Positions 7,261 through 16,087 of a stretch of DNA of 50,581 nucleotides are shown here, in pieces. The notes beneath the pieces are model-generated. The model was not told where the DNA came from, did no database searches, and saw only the letters and a program-made list of their open reading frames with translations. Origin of the DNA: Bacillota bacterium (lineage in GTDB: Bacteria; Bacillota; Clostridia; Lachnospirales; Lachnospiraceae). The number at the start of each line of letters is the position of its first letter. The first letter of the stretch is position 1. A program made the translations under genes and the position numbers. The DNA lies in the NCBI GenBank assembly GCA_023415475.1, contig JAEZKL010000161.1:1-50581 (forward strand), given 5' to 3'.

Positions 7261-8607
7261 ATGCATGCATGGGAGGCAATACAGAGCTCCTTGAACTATA
7301 TTGAAGATCATCTGTCAGAGAATATAAAGCTGGAAGCTCTGGCTAATACGGTGGCATTATCACCATATTATTTTCAGCGTCTGTTCGGGCGTTTGGTGAA
7401 GAAACCGGTATACGAATATGTTAGATTACGCAGGCTGGCAAAAGCCTCGGAAGCTCTCAAAAATAAAGAAAAGCGTATCATTGATGTGGCGCTTGATTAT
7501 GGATTTTCTGATCATTCTAACTTTACTCGTGCGTTTAAGGAAGCATATGGCCTTACGCCGGATGAATATCGTGCCGGTTCTGTGATACTTGATCATTTTA
7601 TCAAGCCCGATCTACTTCTGAACTATGTCATGGTTGATGAAGATGTACCATTGATCGCTGACGGGATTGTGGTTGAGGTGACACGCAGAAAACTGGGTGA
7701 ACCGCGCACATTTATTGGAATTGAAGGAGAAGTGCCGGTTACTGAATTAACTGGGGGCAAAAATACCGGTATTGCTACTGCCGGAATAATATGGGATGAA
7801 TTCCACAAATTGAAACCAAGCATACCGAATTTATTGCCGAATGGCAAAGAATTTGGTGCAATGTATATGGGAACAGCCAGAGAAGCCTGCTGTACCTACA
7901 TGGCTGGAGCGGAGGTCTCCGGAAACGAACAAGTTAAGGGATATGCAACCTATATACTTCCTTGCGGCGAATATGCTGTCTGCTGCTTTGAGGCGGAAAA
8001 CTTTGCGGAGCTTATTGGTTCTGCGATTTTTAAGGCGGTCTCATTTATGAACAGCTGGATGAGTCAGCACAGTCTGACTTGCGGTAATTTTGCTGCTGAG
8101 ATGTATTATGGTACGACTCCAGATGCAAGCTATATGGAGCTATGGCTGCCCTTAAGCTCATCACAAAGGATACAGAAAATAAAGGAATTCTGGGATAAAA
8201 CGAACGGAACCCAGAAGCCTACCATGGAGAAAATCAGTGCTTATGTGAACAGCCCGTTGTTTGATTGTCTTTGCAAACATGTAGAGACAGAATATCAGAG
8301 CAAACCTGTACTGGAATATAGCAAATGTTCGATGCAGTTTGGATGGAATGTGAAATATAAAAAGGCGGGACGTACCCTATGTACCCTGTACCCAATGGAG
8401 GGATACTTCATTGCCCTCATCGTAATAGGGAATCGTGAGCTGAAAGAAACCGAGTTGATGCTGCCTTTTTGCACAGAATATTTTGAGCAGCTGTATCATG
8501 AAACCAAGTCAGGGATGGGTCAAAAGTGGCTCATGATTAATGTGACTGATGACGCGGTATTGGAAGATGTAAAGCAATGCATCGCTATCCGAAGAGGTAG
8601 AAAATAA
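7261..8607 (+). CDS. AraC regulator fused to GyrI-like and DUF3788 domains
   Basis: A 448-residue protein. ATG 7261 was chosen because GGGAGGTG precedes it, not the earlier GTG at 7207. Residues 1-105 are an AraC DNA-binding domain at the N-terminus (LEALANTVALSPYYFQRLF, then DYGFSDHSNFTRAFKEAYGL). Residues about 130-290 look like a GyrI/BmrR-type effector-binding fold (RTFIGIEGEVP, YILPCGEYAVCCFEA, YMELWLPL). Residues about 315-448 resemble DUF3788 (FGWNVKYKKAGRTLCTLYP, KWLMINVTDDAVLEDV). The first two parts match the Rob/SoxS-like class that senses small hydrophobic compounds. The third domain may add a second ligand site. No target gene is obvious next to it. Confidence 0.85.
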   Translation: MHAWEAIQSSLNYIEDHLSENIKLEALANTVALSPYYFQRLFGRLVKKPVYEYVRLRRLAKASEALKNKEKRIIDVALDYGFSDHSNFTRAFKEAYGLTPDEYRAGSVILDHFIKPDLLLNYVMVDEDVPLIADGIVVEVTRRKLGEPRTFIGIEGEVPVTELTGGKNTGIATAGIIWDEFHKLKPSIPNLLPNGKEFGAMYMGTAREACCTYMAGAEVSGNEQVKGYATYILPCGEYAVCCFEAENFAELIGSAIFKAVSFMNSWMSQHSLTCGNFAAEMYYGTTPDASYMELWLPLSSSQRIQKIKEFWDKTNGTQKPTMEKISAYVNSPLFDCLCKHVETEYQSKPVLEYSKCSMQFGWNVKYKKAGRTLCTLYPMEGYFIALIVIGNRELKETELMLPFCTEYFEQLYHETKSGMGQKWLMINVTDDAVLEDVKQCIAIRRGRK

Positions 8608-8660
8608 AAAGAAGCTTTTTACCGTATTGACCAATGATTGTAATAATGGGGGTGAAATAA

Positions 8661-9491
8661 ATGGCAATCGAGAAGAAATACTTATCAGATATTGAAGCGA
8701 TTATGTCACACAGGTATGATAATGGTTCGGACTACTTTACTACCCAGGACAAACGTTTAATAAAAGGCGCTCCTTTCTCCACACTGGAAAGTGTACTTTA
8801 TCTATTGGAGTTAGGGATGGAACCAAAGGATCCTTTCCTGAAAGAATGCGCCGATTTGATATTTGGTGCGTGGAGGGAGGATGGAAGCTTTAAGGTGTAT
8901 CCGGAAGGCGCTGTATACCCGTGCCAGACCGTACATACCGCTGATACACTATGCCAAATGGGGTATGCAACCGATATTAGACTGCAAAAGACGTTCCAGC
9001 ACCTTTTGGCTACTCAATATATCGATGGTGGCTGGCGCTGCAATAAGTTTTCCTTTGGACGAGGTCCGGAGACGGAGTATTCCAACCCGTTTCCGACATT
9101 GATTGCTTTAAGTGCCTTCCACTTTAGTGATTATCTCAATAAAGAACCGGCACTTGACAGGGCGGTGGATTTTTTGCTTGAGCATTGGACCATCAGGAAA
9201 CCGATTGGCCCATGTCATTATGGAATGGGTACATTGTTCATGCAGGTAGAATATCCTTTCCGTAACTACAACCTTTTTATTTATGTCTATGTTTTGTCCT
9301 TCTATGACCGAGCCAAGGAGGACAGCCGCTTCCGGGATGCCTTGAAAGCATTGGAAGCCAAAATAGTTGATGGACAGATAATAGTAGAGCGTGTCGTTCC
9401 TAAACTGGCCAAGCTTTCTTTCTGTAAAAAAGGTGAGCCAAGTGCATTGGCAACAAAACGTTATCATGAAATCTTAAAAAACCTGTCTTAA
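8661..9491 (+). CDS. Prenyltransferase/squalene-cyclase-like alpha-alpha toroid protein
   Basis: A 276-residue protein with repeated helix-pair motifs typical of the terpenoid cyclase / protein prenyltransferase fold: GAWREDGSFKVYPEG, CQTVHTADTLCQMGY, LLATQYIDGGWRCNKFSFGRGP and LIALSAFHFSDYL. Clostridial proteins of this kind are often labelled prenyltransferases, but the catalytic Asp-rich motifs of true cyclases are not evident, and the toroid is only about half the size of a squalene-hopene cyclase. There is no signal peptide, so it is probably cytosolic. It starts at ATG 8661 after GGGGGTG. Its neighbours (deformylase, PHP protein) do not suggest a pathway. Fold is likely, function unknown. 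Confidence 0.65.
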   Translation: MAIEKKYLSDIEAIMSHRYDNGSDYFTTQDKRLIKGAPFSTLESVLYLLELGMEPKDPFLKECADLIFGAWREDGSFKVYPEGAVYPCQTVHTADTLCQMGYATDIRLQKTFQHLLATQYIDGGWRCNKFSFGRGPETEYSNPFPTLIALSAFHFSDYLNKEPALDRAVDFLLEHWTIRKPIGPCHYGMGTLFMQVEYPFRNYNLFIYVYVLSFYDRAKEDSRFRDALKALEAKIVDGQIIVERVVPKLAKLSFCKKGEPSALATKRYHEILKNLS

Positions 9492-9569
9492 AATATTATA
9501 ACTTCTGCAAAAAGCAGGTGATATATTGAACTGCTATCTTGATATACTGTAGATTAAGGGGGATATATA

Positions 9570-10055
9570 ATGGTAAAAACGATACTTTTACTTGGCGATG
9601 AACAGTTATATGAAAAAACTGAAGAACTGCAGAGAGAAGAAGTCAATCTGTTAGAGAGTACAATTATTGATTTACATGATACTTTGATGGATTACCGGGG
9701 GAAATATGGTGCAGGACGTGCCATAGCGGCCCCTCAAATTGGAGTTAAAAAGAGAATAATCTATATGTTTATTGAGAAGCCGGTCGTGTTTATTAATCCG
9801 AGATTAGAATTCAAGGATGATGAGATGATGCATGTTCTGGATGACTGCATGTCATTCCCGGGCCTGTATGTACACTTGAAGCGGTATAAAAGATGCATAA
9901 TCAAGTATTATGATCAAAATTGGGAAAGCTGCTCCATGGAGCTGGAAGGAGACTTATCCGAATTGCTACAGCACGAATATGACCATCTTGACGGTATTTT
10001 AGCTACTATGAGGGCTGTGAACAATCAGTCTTTTGTTATGAAATATATACGATAG
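9570..10055 (+). CDS. def: Peptide deformylase, variant motif form
   Basis: A 161-residue peptide deformylase, which removes the formyl group from new proteins. The metal site is complete: HEYDH (His135, Glu136, His139) and Cys93, and the Gln of APQIG is present. Motif 1 reads GAGRAIAAPQIG (47-58), two residues longer than the usual GxGLAAPQxG. Motif 2 reads DDCMS (91-95) instead of EGCLS, losing the Gly and Glu before the Cys. These changes mark a divergent branch seen in some Firmicutes, probably an accessory paralogue next to a housekeeping enzyme elsewhere. It could act on a special substrate set or give tolerance to deformylase inhibitors. The start follows AAGGGGG. Confidence 0.8.
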   Translation: MVKTILLLGDEQLYEKTEELQREEVNLLESTIIDLHDTLMDYRGKYGAGRAIAAPQIGVKKRIIYMFIEKPVVFINPRLEFKDDEMMHVLDDCMSFPGLYVHLKRYKRCIIKYYDQNWESCSMELEGDLSELLQHEYDHLDGILATMRAVNNQSFVMKYIR

Positions 10056-10066
10056 AGGAGGAGTAG

Positions 10067-10966
10067 ATGAGTAATTCGATTGATCTGCATATGCACAGTA
10101 GATACAGTGATGATGGGGAATTTACACCGACAGAGCTCGTAGAGAAATGCGCTGCGAGTGGCATTCGGATTATGTCTATTACGGATCATAATTCGGTTCG
10201 GGCTAATTCAGAAGCACAAAGAGCAGCTAAGAAAATGGGAATTGTTTATGTTCCCGGTATAGAAATTGATTGCGTTTTCCAAAACATAGATTTTCATGTA
10301 CTTGGTTATGGAATAAACGATCAGAGTAATGATTTTGAAAGAATTGAAGAAAATATTAAGGATCAAAGCGCTGATGCTTCAATGAAAATGCTTGAAAAAA
10401 CGCAAGCGTTGGGTTTTCACATAACGGAAAATGATATGTGGGAGGTTTCAAAGAATAATTTCCGGCAGGAAAGCTGGACGGGGGAGATGTTCGCCGAAGT
10501 ATTACTGAATAAGCCGGAATATGATGATCATCCCTTATTACGCCCATATCGTACAGGAGGAGCTAAGAGCAATAATCCTTATGTTAACTTCTATTGGGAT
10601 TATTATTCTCAAGGGAAGCCTTGTTATATTAAAATGAAGTACCCTACAGTAGAAGAGGTAGTAAATATTATTCACCGAAATGGCGGGAACGCAGTCCTGG
10701 CGCATCCTGATGTAAACATGAAAGCTCATTACGAATTATTACGTCCCCTTATCCGTATGGGAATAGACGGAATAGAAGCTTTCAGCAGTTATCATACACC
10801 ATCGCAGGCATCTCATTACTTAAAAGAGGCGCTGAATTTAAAACTATTTATTACCTGTGGTAGTGATTTCCACGGAAAAACAAAACCGGCTATCTCATTA
10901 GGACAGCATGGGTGCTTTATTGACGAGAAGGAGCTACTAAACCCTAACTTTCTATTACTTAAGTAA
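10067..10966 (+). CDS. PHP domain metal-dependent phosphoesterase
   Basis: A 299-residue PHP-family protein. The metal ligands lie in the expected order: DLHMHSRYSDDG at the N-terminus, TDHNS, GIEID, HVLGYG, VLAHPDV and the final CGSDFHG. It fits the TrpH/RNase AM-like group, whose members hydrolyse 3',5'-nucleoside bisphosphates or degrade short RNA 5' to 3'. An insert of about 100 residues after the third motif is usual for this subgroup. It lies 11 bases after the deformylase gene behind GAGGAGG and is likely co-transcribed with it. Family is firm, exact substrate is inferred. Confidence 0.88.
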   Translation: MSNSIDLHMHSRYSDDGEFTPTELVEKCAASGIRIMSITDHNSVRANSEAQRAAKKMGIVYVPGIEIDCVFQNIDFHVLGYGINDQSNDFERIEENIKDQSADASMKMLEKTQALGFHITENDMWEVSKNNFRQESWTGEMFAEVLLNKPEYDDHPLLRPYRTGGAKSNNPYVNFYWDYYSQGKPCYIKMKYPTVEEVVNIIHRNGGNAVLAHPDVNMKAHYELLRPLIRMGIDGIEAFSSYHTPSQASHYLKEALNLKLFITCGSDFHGKTKPAISLGQHGCFIDEKELLNPNFLLLK

Positions 10967-11032
10967 ATATTCAAAGAACCTCTAAATAAAGTCAACATAT
11001 ATTAGTATAAGTGATTTTTTGGAGGTTATATC

Positions 11033-12736
11033 TTGGAAGTAAACTGTGGTAATAATATAGTAAGTGAGGACTATACTGACTTTATTGTAGACTATGAACT
11101 AGCTTCTGCTGAGATGCTAGCCGACAGTGGAATTTGCTATATACAAATAGATACAACATTTAGAGCCGTTTATATCCCTCGATATTTAGTACCGGAAAAA
11201 CCACTGGATGTGTATGGATATAAGGTGTTTGTACGGTTATTTGGACTTATGGATGAACAAAGTTTAGAGGCTTCCGGTGTGAATAGACTACGAAATATGT
11301 CAGGGTTGGATCTGCGGGGGAAAGGAACTCTGATAGGAATAGTAGATACAGGTATCGACTATACTCATAAAGCATTTATCAACGCAGATGGTACTACTAA
11401 GATTGTTTCAATCTGGGATCAATCCATTCAAACCGGAAATGCTCCTGAAGGTCTTTACTACGGAACAGAATATACAAGAGATCAAATAAATACAGCACTA
11501 GGTAGTAATGATCCAAGCTCGTTTGTTCCAAGTACAGATGATATTGGACATGGTACATTTCTTGCTGGTATTACTGTCGGCAATGAAGATAGCGATAATC
11601 AATTTGCAGGAGTTGTTCCGGATGCAGAATTAGTAGTGGTTAAATTAAAACCTGCAAAAAACATAATCAGAGATTTTTTTATGATTTCTCATGATGCAGT
11701 TTGCTACCAAGAAAATGATATTATGTTGGGGGTAAAGTATTTATTAGATACTGCAGCAAAATATAATCGACCAATTTCCATATGTATTGGTCTGGGGACC
11801 TCCCAGGGGTCTCATGATGTAACGGATGCTTTAAGTACTTACTTATCATCTATTACGCAATTGCAAGGGGTGGCAGTCTCCATAGCCGCCGGCAATGAAG
11901 GAAATAGCAGACATCATTTTGAAAGAATAATGCTACCGGGGACAGATCTGGAAACAGTCGAACTAAATATCGGACCAAATGAACCAGGTTTGTATTTTGA
12001 AATATGGGGAGACGTACCCAATACCTTTGGAGTAGAATTGATATCACCGGGAGGGGAATATGTACCGATTATCGCGCCAAGGATCAATGAGAGAAGAGAA
12101 ATTGATTTTATTTTTGAAATAACGAGTATTAATATATACTTTCAATTAGTAGGCTCCAGATCCGGTGCTCAATTAGTTATTGTGAGATTTCGAAATCCTT
12201 CCGCTGGGATCTGGCGTATCTTGATTCACAAAAGGGATAGAACCCTTCCTTTGCATTTTAATATCTGGCTCCCGATCAGTAATTTTATCAGTGAAGAAAC
12301 ATTTTTTATCAATTCCACCCCATTCACAACATTAACTTCTCCGGCAAATGTATATCTCCCAATGGTAGTTACTGCATATGATTATTCGAATGACAGTCTT
12401 TATGTCAATGCAAGCAGAGGTTTCACCAGGACCGATCGTATTGCACCGGATTTTGCAGCACCCGGAGTGGATATCATAGGTCCATCCTCTGGCAATGGTT
12501 ATACCCGAATGACAGGAACCAGTGTTGCGGCAGCACATACGACCGGCATAGCAGCAATGCTTCAGGAATGGGGTATCGTAAGGGGAACGCTTGAACATCT
12601 GGATGGAGTCGATATTAAAAATATGTTAATACGAGGAGCGCAAAGAGATCCCGCTAGTATTTATCCAAGTAGGGAGTGGGGTTATGGGATATTAAGTATC
12701 TTTGGTGTCTTTGAAAATCTAAGAGGTAATATATAA
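11033..12736 (+). CDS. Subtilisin-like serine protease, Csp-like (S8 family)
   Basis: A 567-residue subtilase starting at TTG 11033 behind GGAGGT. The triad is intact: Asp105 (GIVDTGIDYTH), His173 (DIGHGTFLAG) and Ser497 (MTGTSVAAAHTTG), with the oxyanion Asn288 (AAGNEG). There is no signal peptide. A region of about 150 residues between the Asn and the Ser fits the beta-rich insert found in clostridial CspA/CspB/CspC spore-germination proteases and their relatives. Csp proteases activate the cortex enzyme SleC. No spore gene lies next to it, so a germination role is only a possibility; many anaerobes carry several such cytosolic or spore-bound subtilases. Confidence 0.85.
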   Translation: MEVNCGNNIVSEDYTDFIVDYELASAEMLADSGICYIQIDTTFRAVYIPRYLVPEKPLDVYGYKVFVRLFGLMDEQSLEASGVNRLRNMSGLDLRGKGTLIGIVDTGIDYTHKAFINADGTTKIVSIWDQSIQTGNAPEGLYYGTEYTRDQINTALGSNDPSSFVPSTDDIGHGTFLAGITVGNEDSDNQFAGVVPDAELVVVKLKPAKNIIRDFFMISHDAVCYQENDIMLGVKYLLDTAAKYNRPISICIGLGTSQGSHDVTDALSTYLSSITQLQGVAVSIAAGNEGNSRHHFERIMLPGTDLETVELNIGPNEPGLYFEIWGDVPNTFGVELISPGGEYVPIIAPRINERREIDFIFEITSINIYFQLVGSRSGAQLVIVRFRNPSAGIWRILIHKRDRTLPLHFNIWLPISNFISEETFFINSTPFTTLTSPANVYLPMVVTAYDYSNDSLYVNASRGFTRTDRIAPDFAAPGVDIIGPSSGNGYTRMTGTSVAAAHTTGIAAMLQEWGIVRGTLEHLDGVDIKNMLIRGAQRDPASIYPSREWGYGILSIFGVFENLRGNI

Positions 12737-12882
12737 ACATTGACTCATAGAAGCGATGATGATTATTTACCATTATTATGGAATTACAATTGCTGTAAAT
12801 AGTACAGTTATTTCTGTATTTTAGCAACCCAATTGATTTGAAACTATGATATTCTCCTTGTTATATAAAAAGGAGGGGTTAT

Positions 12883-13899
12883 ATGAAAATAAAACGTAAC
12901 ATTGCATGTATTATATGTTTTCTTTTATTATTCGTTACGATTGGTACCGGTTGCTCAAAAAAGGGAGAAGAGGCAGTTGACAGCAATAATCAGATTGCGA
13001 ATGAGCAGGTATTACATGAGGATACTGCATCTGAAGCTGTAGAGGAAAACGAAGAACCAAGTATAGAACCAAGTATAGAACCAAGCGAGGAACCGACAGA
13101 TGAAGGAAATTCACCATGGAAATTAATATCTGAGACAAATGTGGATACATCAGTTTATTATGCAGGATTTTTGAATGAAGCGATTGGTGTAACGGTTGGT
13201 TATTCGGGAGCTACTAGTTATACGGAGGACGGCGGAAAGAACTGGTCAGTGAGCGGTAATGTGTCGGCATGTCGATATGGATTGGACTTCTATGATGAAA
13301 CCTTTATTGTAGATAGTGGAAACAGTGGTGTTAATTTGATATCGCGGGACAAAGGAAGAACCTGGTCATATCTGGGAAGTTTTCTCCTAAAGAGCGGCAA
13401 TGCCTTTAATAAATTTTTATCTGTGCTGGATACAAAGAACATTTATATAGGATCATCGAAAGCACTTGGAGTATCAGTAGATGGTGGAACAAAATGGGAG
13501 GAACTTGAATTGCCGGAAGGATGTAGAAAACCGGCAGGTATGTTTTTTCTGACACCTGAAATTGGGTATCTGTTTAATGCGGATGGTACCTTATACAAAA
13601 CAAATGATTCCTGTGAAACCTGGACATCACAAACACTTGATTTATCCGGAGAGAGCATTATTACGCCCTCTATGCCTTCCGCAGCAATTAACTTCCAGGA
13701 TGAAGATCACGGAATGATTGTATATGCAACGAAGTCATTTAAACTCTGCTGTTCTAAGACAGAGGATGGTGGCAGTACATGGGAAACGATAGAAATGCCG
13801 AAGGTAACCGGTTTAGCCCCCTATATATCGAGAGATGGTAAGTATCTAACCGTCTCATCGCAATTAAAAAGAATCAGTTTATTTAAATTAGAGGATTAA
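12883..13899 (+). CDS. Lipoprotein with BNR/YCF48-type beta-propeller repeats
   Basis: A 338-residue exported lipoprotein. The signal peptide ends at the lipobox TIGTGC (Cys24), followed by an acidic low-complexity linker with the repeated unit EPSI-EPSI-EPSE (about 63-75). The rest contains repeated D-G-G-x-x-W units: TEDGGKNWSV, SRDKGRTWSYL, SVDGGTKWEEL, TNDSCETWTSQ and TEDGGSTWETI. This is the pattern of sialidase/YCF48-like beta-propellers, which in general bind glycans or proteins at the cell surface. No sialidase catalytic residues could be assigned. It stands alone between the subtilase and a nested inverted repeat. Confidence 0.8.
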   Translation: MKIKRNIACIICFLLLFVTIGTGCSKKGEEAVDSNNQIANEQVLHEDTASEAVEENEEPSIEPSIEPSEEPTDEGNSPWKLISETNVDTSVYYAGFLNEAIGVTVGYSGATSYTEDGGKNWSVSGNVSACRYGLDFYDETFIVDSGNSGVNLISRDKGRTWSYLGSFLLKSGNAFNKFLSVLDTKNIYIGSSKALGVSVDGGTKWEELELPEGCRKPAGMFFLTPEIGYLFNADGTLYKTNDSCETWTSQTLDLSGESIITPSMPSAAINFQDEDHGMIVYATKSFKLCCSKTEDGGSTWETIEMPKVTGLAPYISRDGKYLTVSSQLKRISLFKLED

Positions 13900-13911
13900 T
13901 ATTTAAGTGTT

Positions 13912-14040
13912 CAGATAAAGAGGCTGTTTCATAACGTAAGTTAACGATGTAGGAAAGGCTAACATGCAACCTGTGTGTGAGGGATGCGTGTTGGCCTTTC
14001 CTGCATTATACCATACATTTTGAAATAGCCCCTTTATCTG
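13912..14040. repeat. 129-bp nested inverted repeat between convergent genes
   Basis: Outer arms of 20 bases (13912-13931 and 14021-14040) match with two mismatches, and inner arms of about 18 bases (13951-13968 and 13985-14002) match with two mismatches that are G-U compatible in RNA. The element fills the gap between a + gene and a - gene. It could end transcription from both sides, or be a MITE-like element; no target-site duplication was identified. Confidence 0.7.
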
Positions 14041-14080
14041 GTACTTGCTTATATATTATATACCTGTTTTGAAAATACAT

Positions 14081-14986
14081 TTACTTATAAAGCCATGTAT
14101 GTATCTCGCGATACTCCAAAGGAGACATTCCGGTAATCTTCTTAAACGAGCGGATGAAATGTGAGTTATTGACAAAGCCCACTCGAAACATAATTTCCGA
14201 AACCTGCAGTGCAGTATCTTTTAGCATAGCCATGGCCAGATGAATTCTGAAATGAATTAGGTAGCTCATGACAGTGTGACCGGTTGCTTCTTTAAAATAT
14301 TCATTAAGAGATGTTCGATTAATATTGAATTTTTCTGTTAAATGTGTCAGTAGAATTTTTTCTTGGTAATTGTTTATTAAGTACATTATGATTTCATTGA
14401 TGCTTTTGTTTTTCTCAGTAGGTATAATTGCTTCATCGGTTAATGGTTCCACATAGATACGATCTATCACTAATAATATTTCCAGTAATAAAGACCTGGT
14501 ACGACAGGGCCAATACCAATCCCTTTGATCCTTGAGCTCTTTATTAATCTGACTTAGAATGGTTTCAATACGCAACGATATCCCTGAGTTTATATTTATG
14601 ATTCCCTTATATTTGGAGGAACGATGGGTAAATGCATTTAGCCATGCGATCTCTTGTGGATCTCCCTCCAAGTACACTTGTGGTTTGAGCCTTACGGATA
14701 GATAATCATAGGTAGGATTAAGAAATTCAGGGTGGTAAAGCAATTCAATGGTCTCATATTTTTGAGAGGTCTGAATATTTATTGTTTCAGTCTCATTGAT
14801 ACAGCACAGGGTCGGAGCAATAAACGGTGAAAATCCTGCTGCTGTTTCAATCATACCCGAGCCTTTTGATATATAGATAAGTCTGAATCTGTCCTCAACA
14901 TTCTTTTCGCAATACATTCTTTCTCTGACCACGATCGGAACCTCGGTACCTACATAGAATTTAATTCCCATTGTTGAGTATTTCAT
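14081..14986 (-). CDS. AraC family transcriptional regulator
   Basis: A 301-residue regulator on the minus strand, starting at ATG 14986 behind GGAGAG. The N-terminal part is a diverged cupin-like sensor (DRFRLIYISKGSGMIE). The C-terminal 100 residues are the AraC DNA-binding pair of HTH motifs (KILLTHLTEKFNINRTSLNEYF, then GFVNNSHFIRSFKKITGMSP). It is convergent with the YCF48-type lipoprotein, and the divergent gene is a MerR regulator 297 bases away. No clear target gene is adjacent. The sensor has no recognisable ligand motif. Confidence 0.88.
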   Translation of the reverse strand: MKYSTMGIKFYVGTEVPIVVRERMYCEKNVEDRFRLIYISKGSGMIETAAGFSPFIAPTLCCINETETINIQTSQKYETIELLYHPEFLNPTYDYLSVRLKPQVYLEGDPQEIAWLNAFTHRSSKYKGIININSGISLRIETILSQINKELKDQRDWYWPCRTRSLLLEILLVIDRIYVEPLTDEAIIPTEKNKSINEIIMYLINNYQEKILLTHLTEKFNINRTSLNEYFKEATGHTVMSYLIHFRIHLAMAMLKDTALQVSEIMFRVGFVNNSHFIRSFKKITGMSPLEYREIHTWLYK

Positions 14987-15213
14987 TTAACTCTCTCCAT
15001 CTTTAAGAAAAGTAAGTTTCCCTTCAGTGCAATACTTCGTATCATTTATTAATATTTAAAAATGATGATAATGCAAAATTTACCAATTGTCAAGAAGGTG
15101 TCTTATAAAAATAATGTCAAATGTATAATTACTCAAATAGTAACGAAACGACTTTTCTGTTAGGAGTCGTGCCGGATTGAAATAAACGGTTGTAATACAG
15201 GGAAAGAATTGCT

Positions 15214-15297
15214 ATGATTGAACCGAGAATAAAAAAGCATATTATGCATCTCAGTGCAGTGGCTGAGGAAAGGAGGCAGTTATTTGAAAACTTATAA
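15214..15297 (+). CDS. Possible 27-aa leader peptide overlapping the MerR start
   Basis: A short frame from ATG 15214 (MIEPRIKKHIMHLSAVAEE...) ends at 15297, 13 bases inside the MerR-type gene, in another frame. A weak GGGAAAG precedes it. Translation of this peptide would run across the ribosome site of the regulator, so it could couple or modulate its translation. There is no homology I recognise, and it may be chance. Confidence 0.25.
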   Translation: MIEPRIKKHIMHLSAVAEERRQLFENL

Positions 15298-16045
15298 AAC
15301 AGCTCAGATAGCTAACATCATCGGCGTCCATCCAAATACGATACGGTTTTATGAGGAGATGAAGCTGCTTCCTGTGATACCTAGAACGGAAAGCGGTTAT
15401 CGAATTTTTAATGACAGACATCTCAAGCAGCTGTGGCTGCTGCGTACTGCCTTTCGTGCAGAAATTATCAGCGACAGGCTCAGACAGGAGGTCTATCAAA
15501 TCGTGAAGACAGCAGCAGCGGAAAATACTTGCGGAGCATATCAGAGCACGCAACGATACTTAGAACACCTTCGGGAAGAAAAAGCAAGGGCCGAAGAAGC
15601 AATCCGTATCACATTGAATATCATTGAGGATAACACAAGTCCGCCGGAGCCTATTATATACAATGGCAGAATGGAAGCCGCAGAAATACTTGGAATCACG
15701 ATAGATGTTCTACGCGATTGGGAGAGAAATGGTTTAATACAGGTACCGAGAGCCTCCAACGGACATACAAAATACGGACTAAAGGAGATGAATCGTCTAA
15801 AAATTATCCGCACGCTTCGAAATGCCCATTATTCCATGATGTCTATTCTACGTATGCTGAATCGACTGGATCAGGGAGACAGGAATCTACGAGAGGTTAT
15901 CGATACTCCAGGTGAAGAAGAAGACATTATATGTGCTGCCGACCGGTATATAACGGCTCTGAGTCTGGCAGAAAAGGATGCGCAGGAAATGCTCGAATTA
16001 TTAAAAGAAGACAACAAAAATGTGCATACATTATCAAGAAAATAA
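15284..16045 (+). CDS. MerR family regulator with two HTH domains
   Basis: A 253-residue protein. TTG 15284 was chosen because AAAGGAGGCAG lies 5-10 bases upstream; the longer frame from GTG 15254 would place the ribosome site inside the gene. Residues 1-70 are a MerR DNA-binding domain (KTAQIANIIGVHPNTIRFYE, then ESGYRIFNDRHLKQL). A helical linker (about 75-120) leads to a second MerR-type winged helix (AAEILGITIDVLRDWERNGL, NGHTKYGLKEMNRLKIIRTL, about 127-195). Usual MerR proteins have one such domain plus a dimer helix and effector part. This one may bind DNA as a single chain or recognise two half-sites. The target is unknown. Confidence 0.85.
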   Translation: MKTYKTAQIANIIGVHPNTIRFYEEMKLLPVIPRTESGYRIFNDRHLKQLWLLRTAFRAEIISDRLRQEVYQIVKTAAAENTCGAYQSTQRYLEHLREEKARAEEAIRITLNIIEDNTSPPEPIIYNGRMEAAEILGITIDVLRDWERNGLIQVPRASNGHTKYGLKEMNRLKIIRTLRNAHYSMMSILRMLNRLDQGDRNLREVIDTPGEEEDIICAADRYITALSLAEKDAQEMLELLKEDNKNVHTLSRK

Positions 16046-16087
16046 GCTTGTAATAATATATTATTTTCCTTGTGAGGAGGTGAGAAT

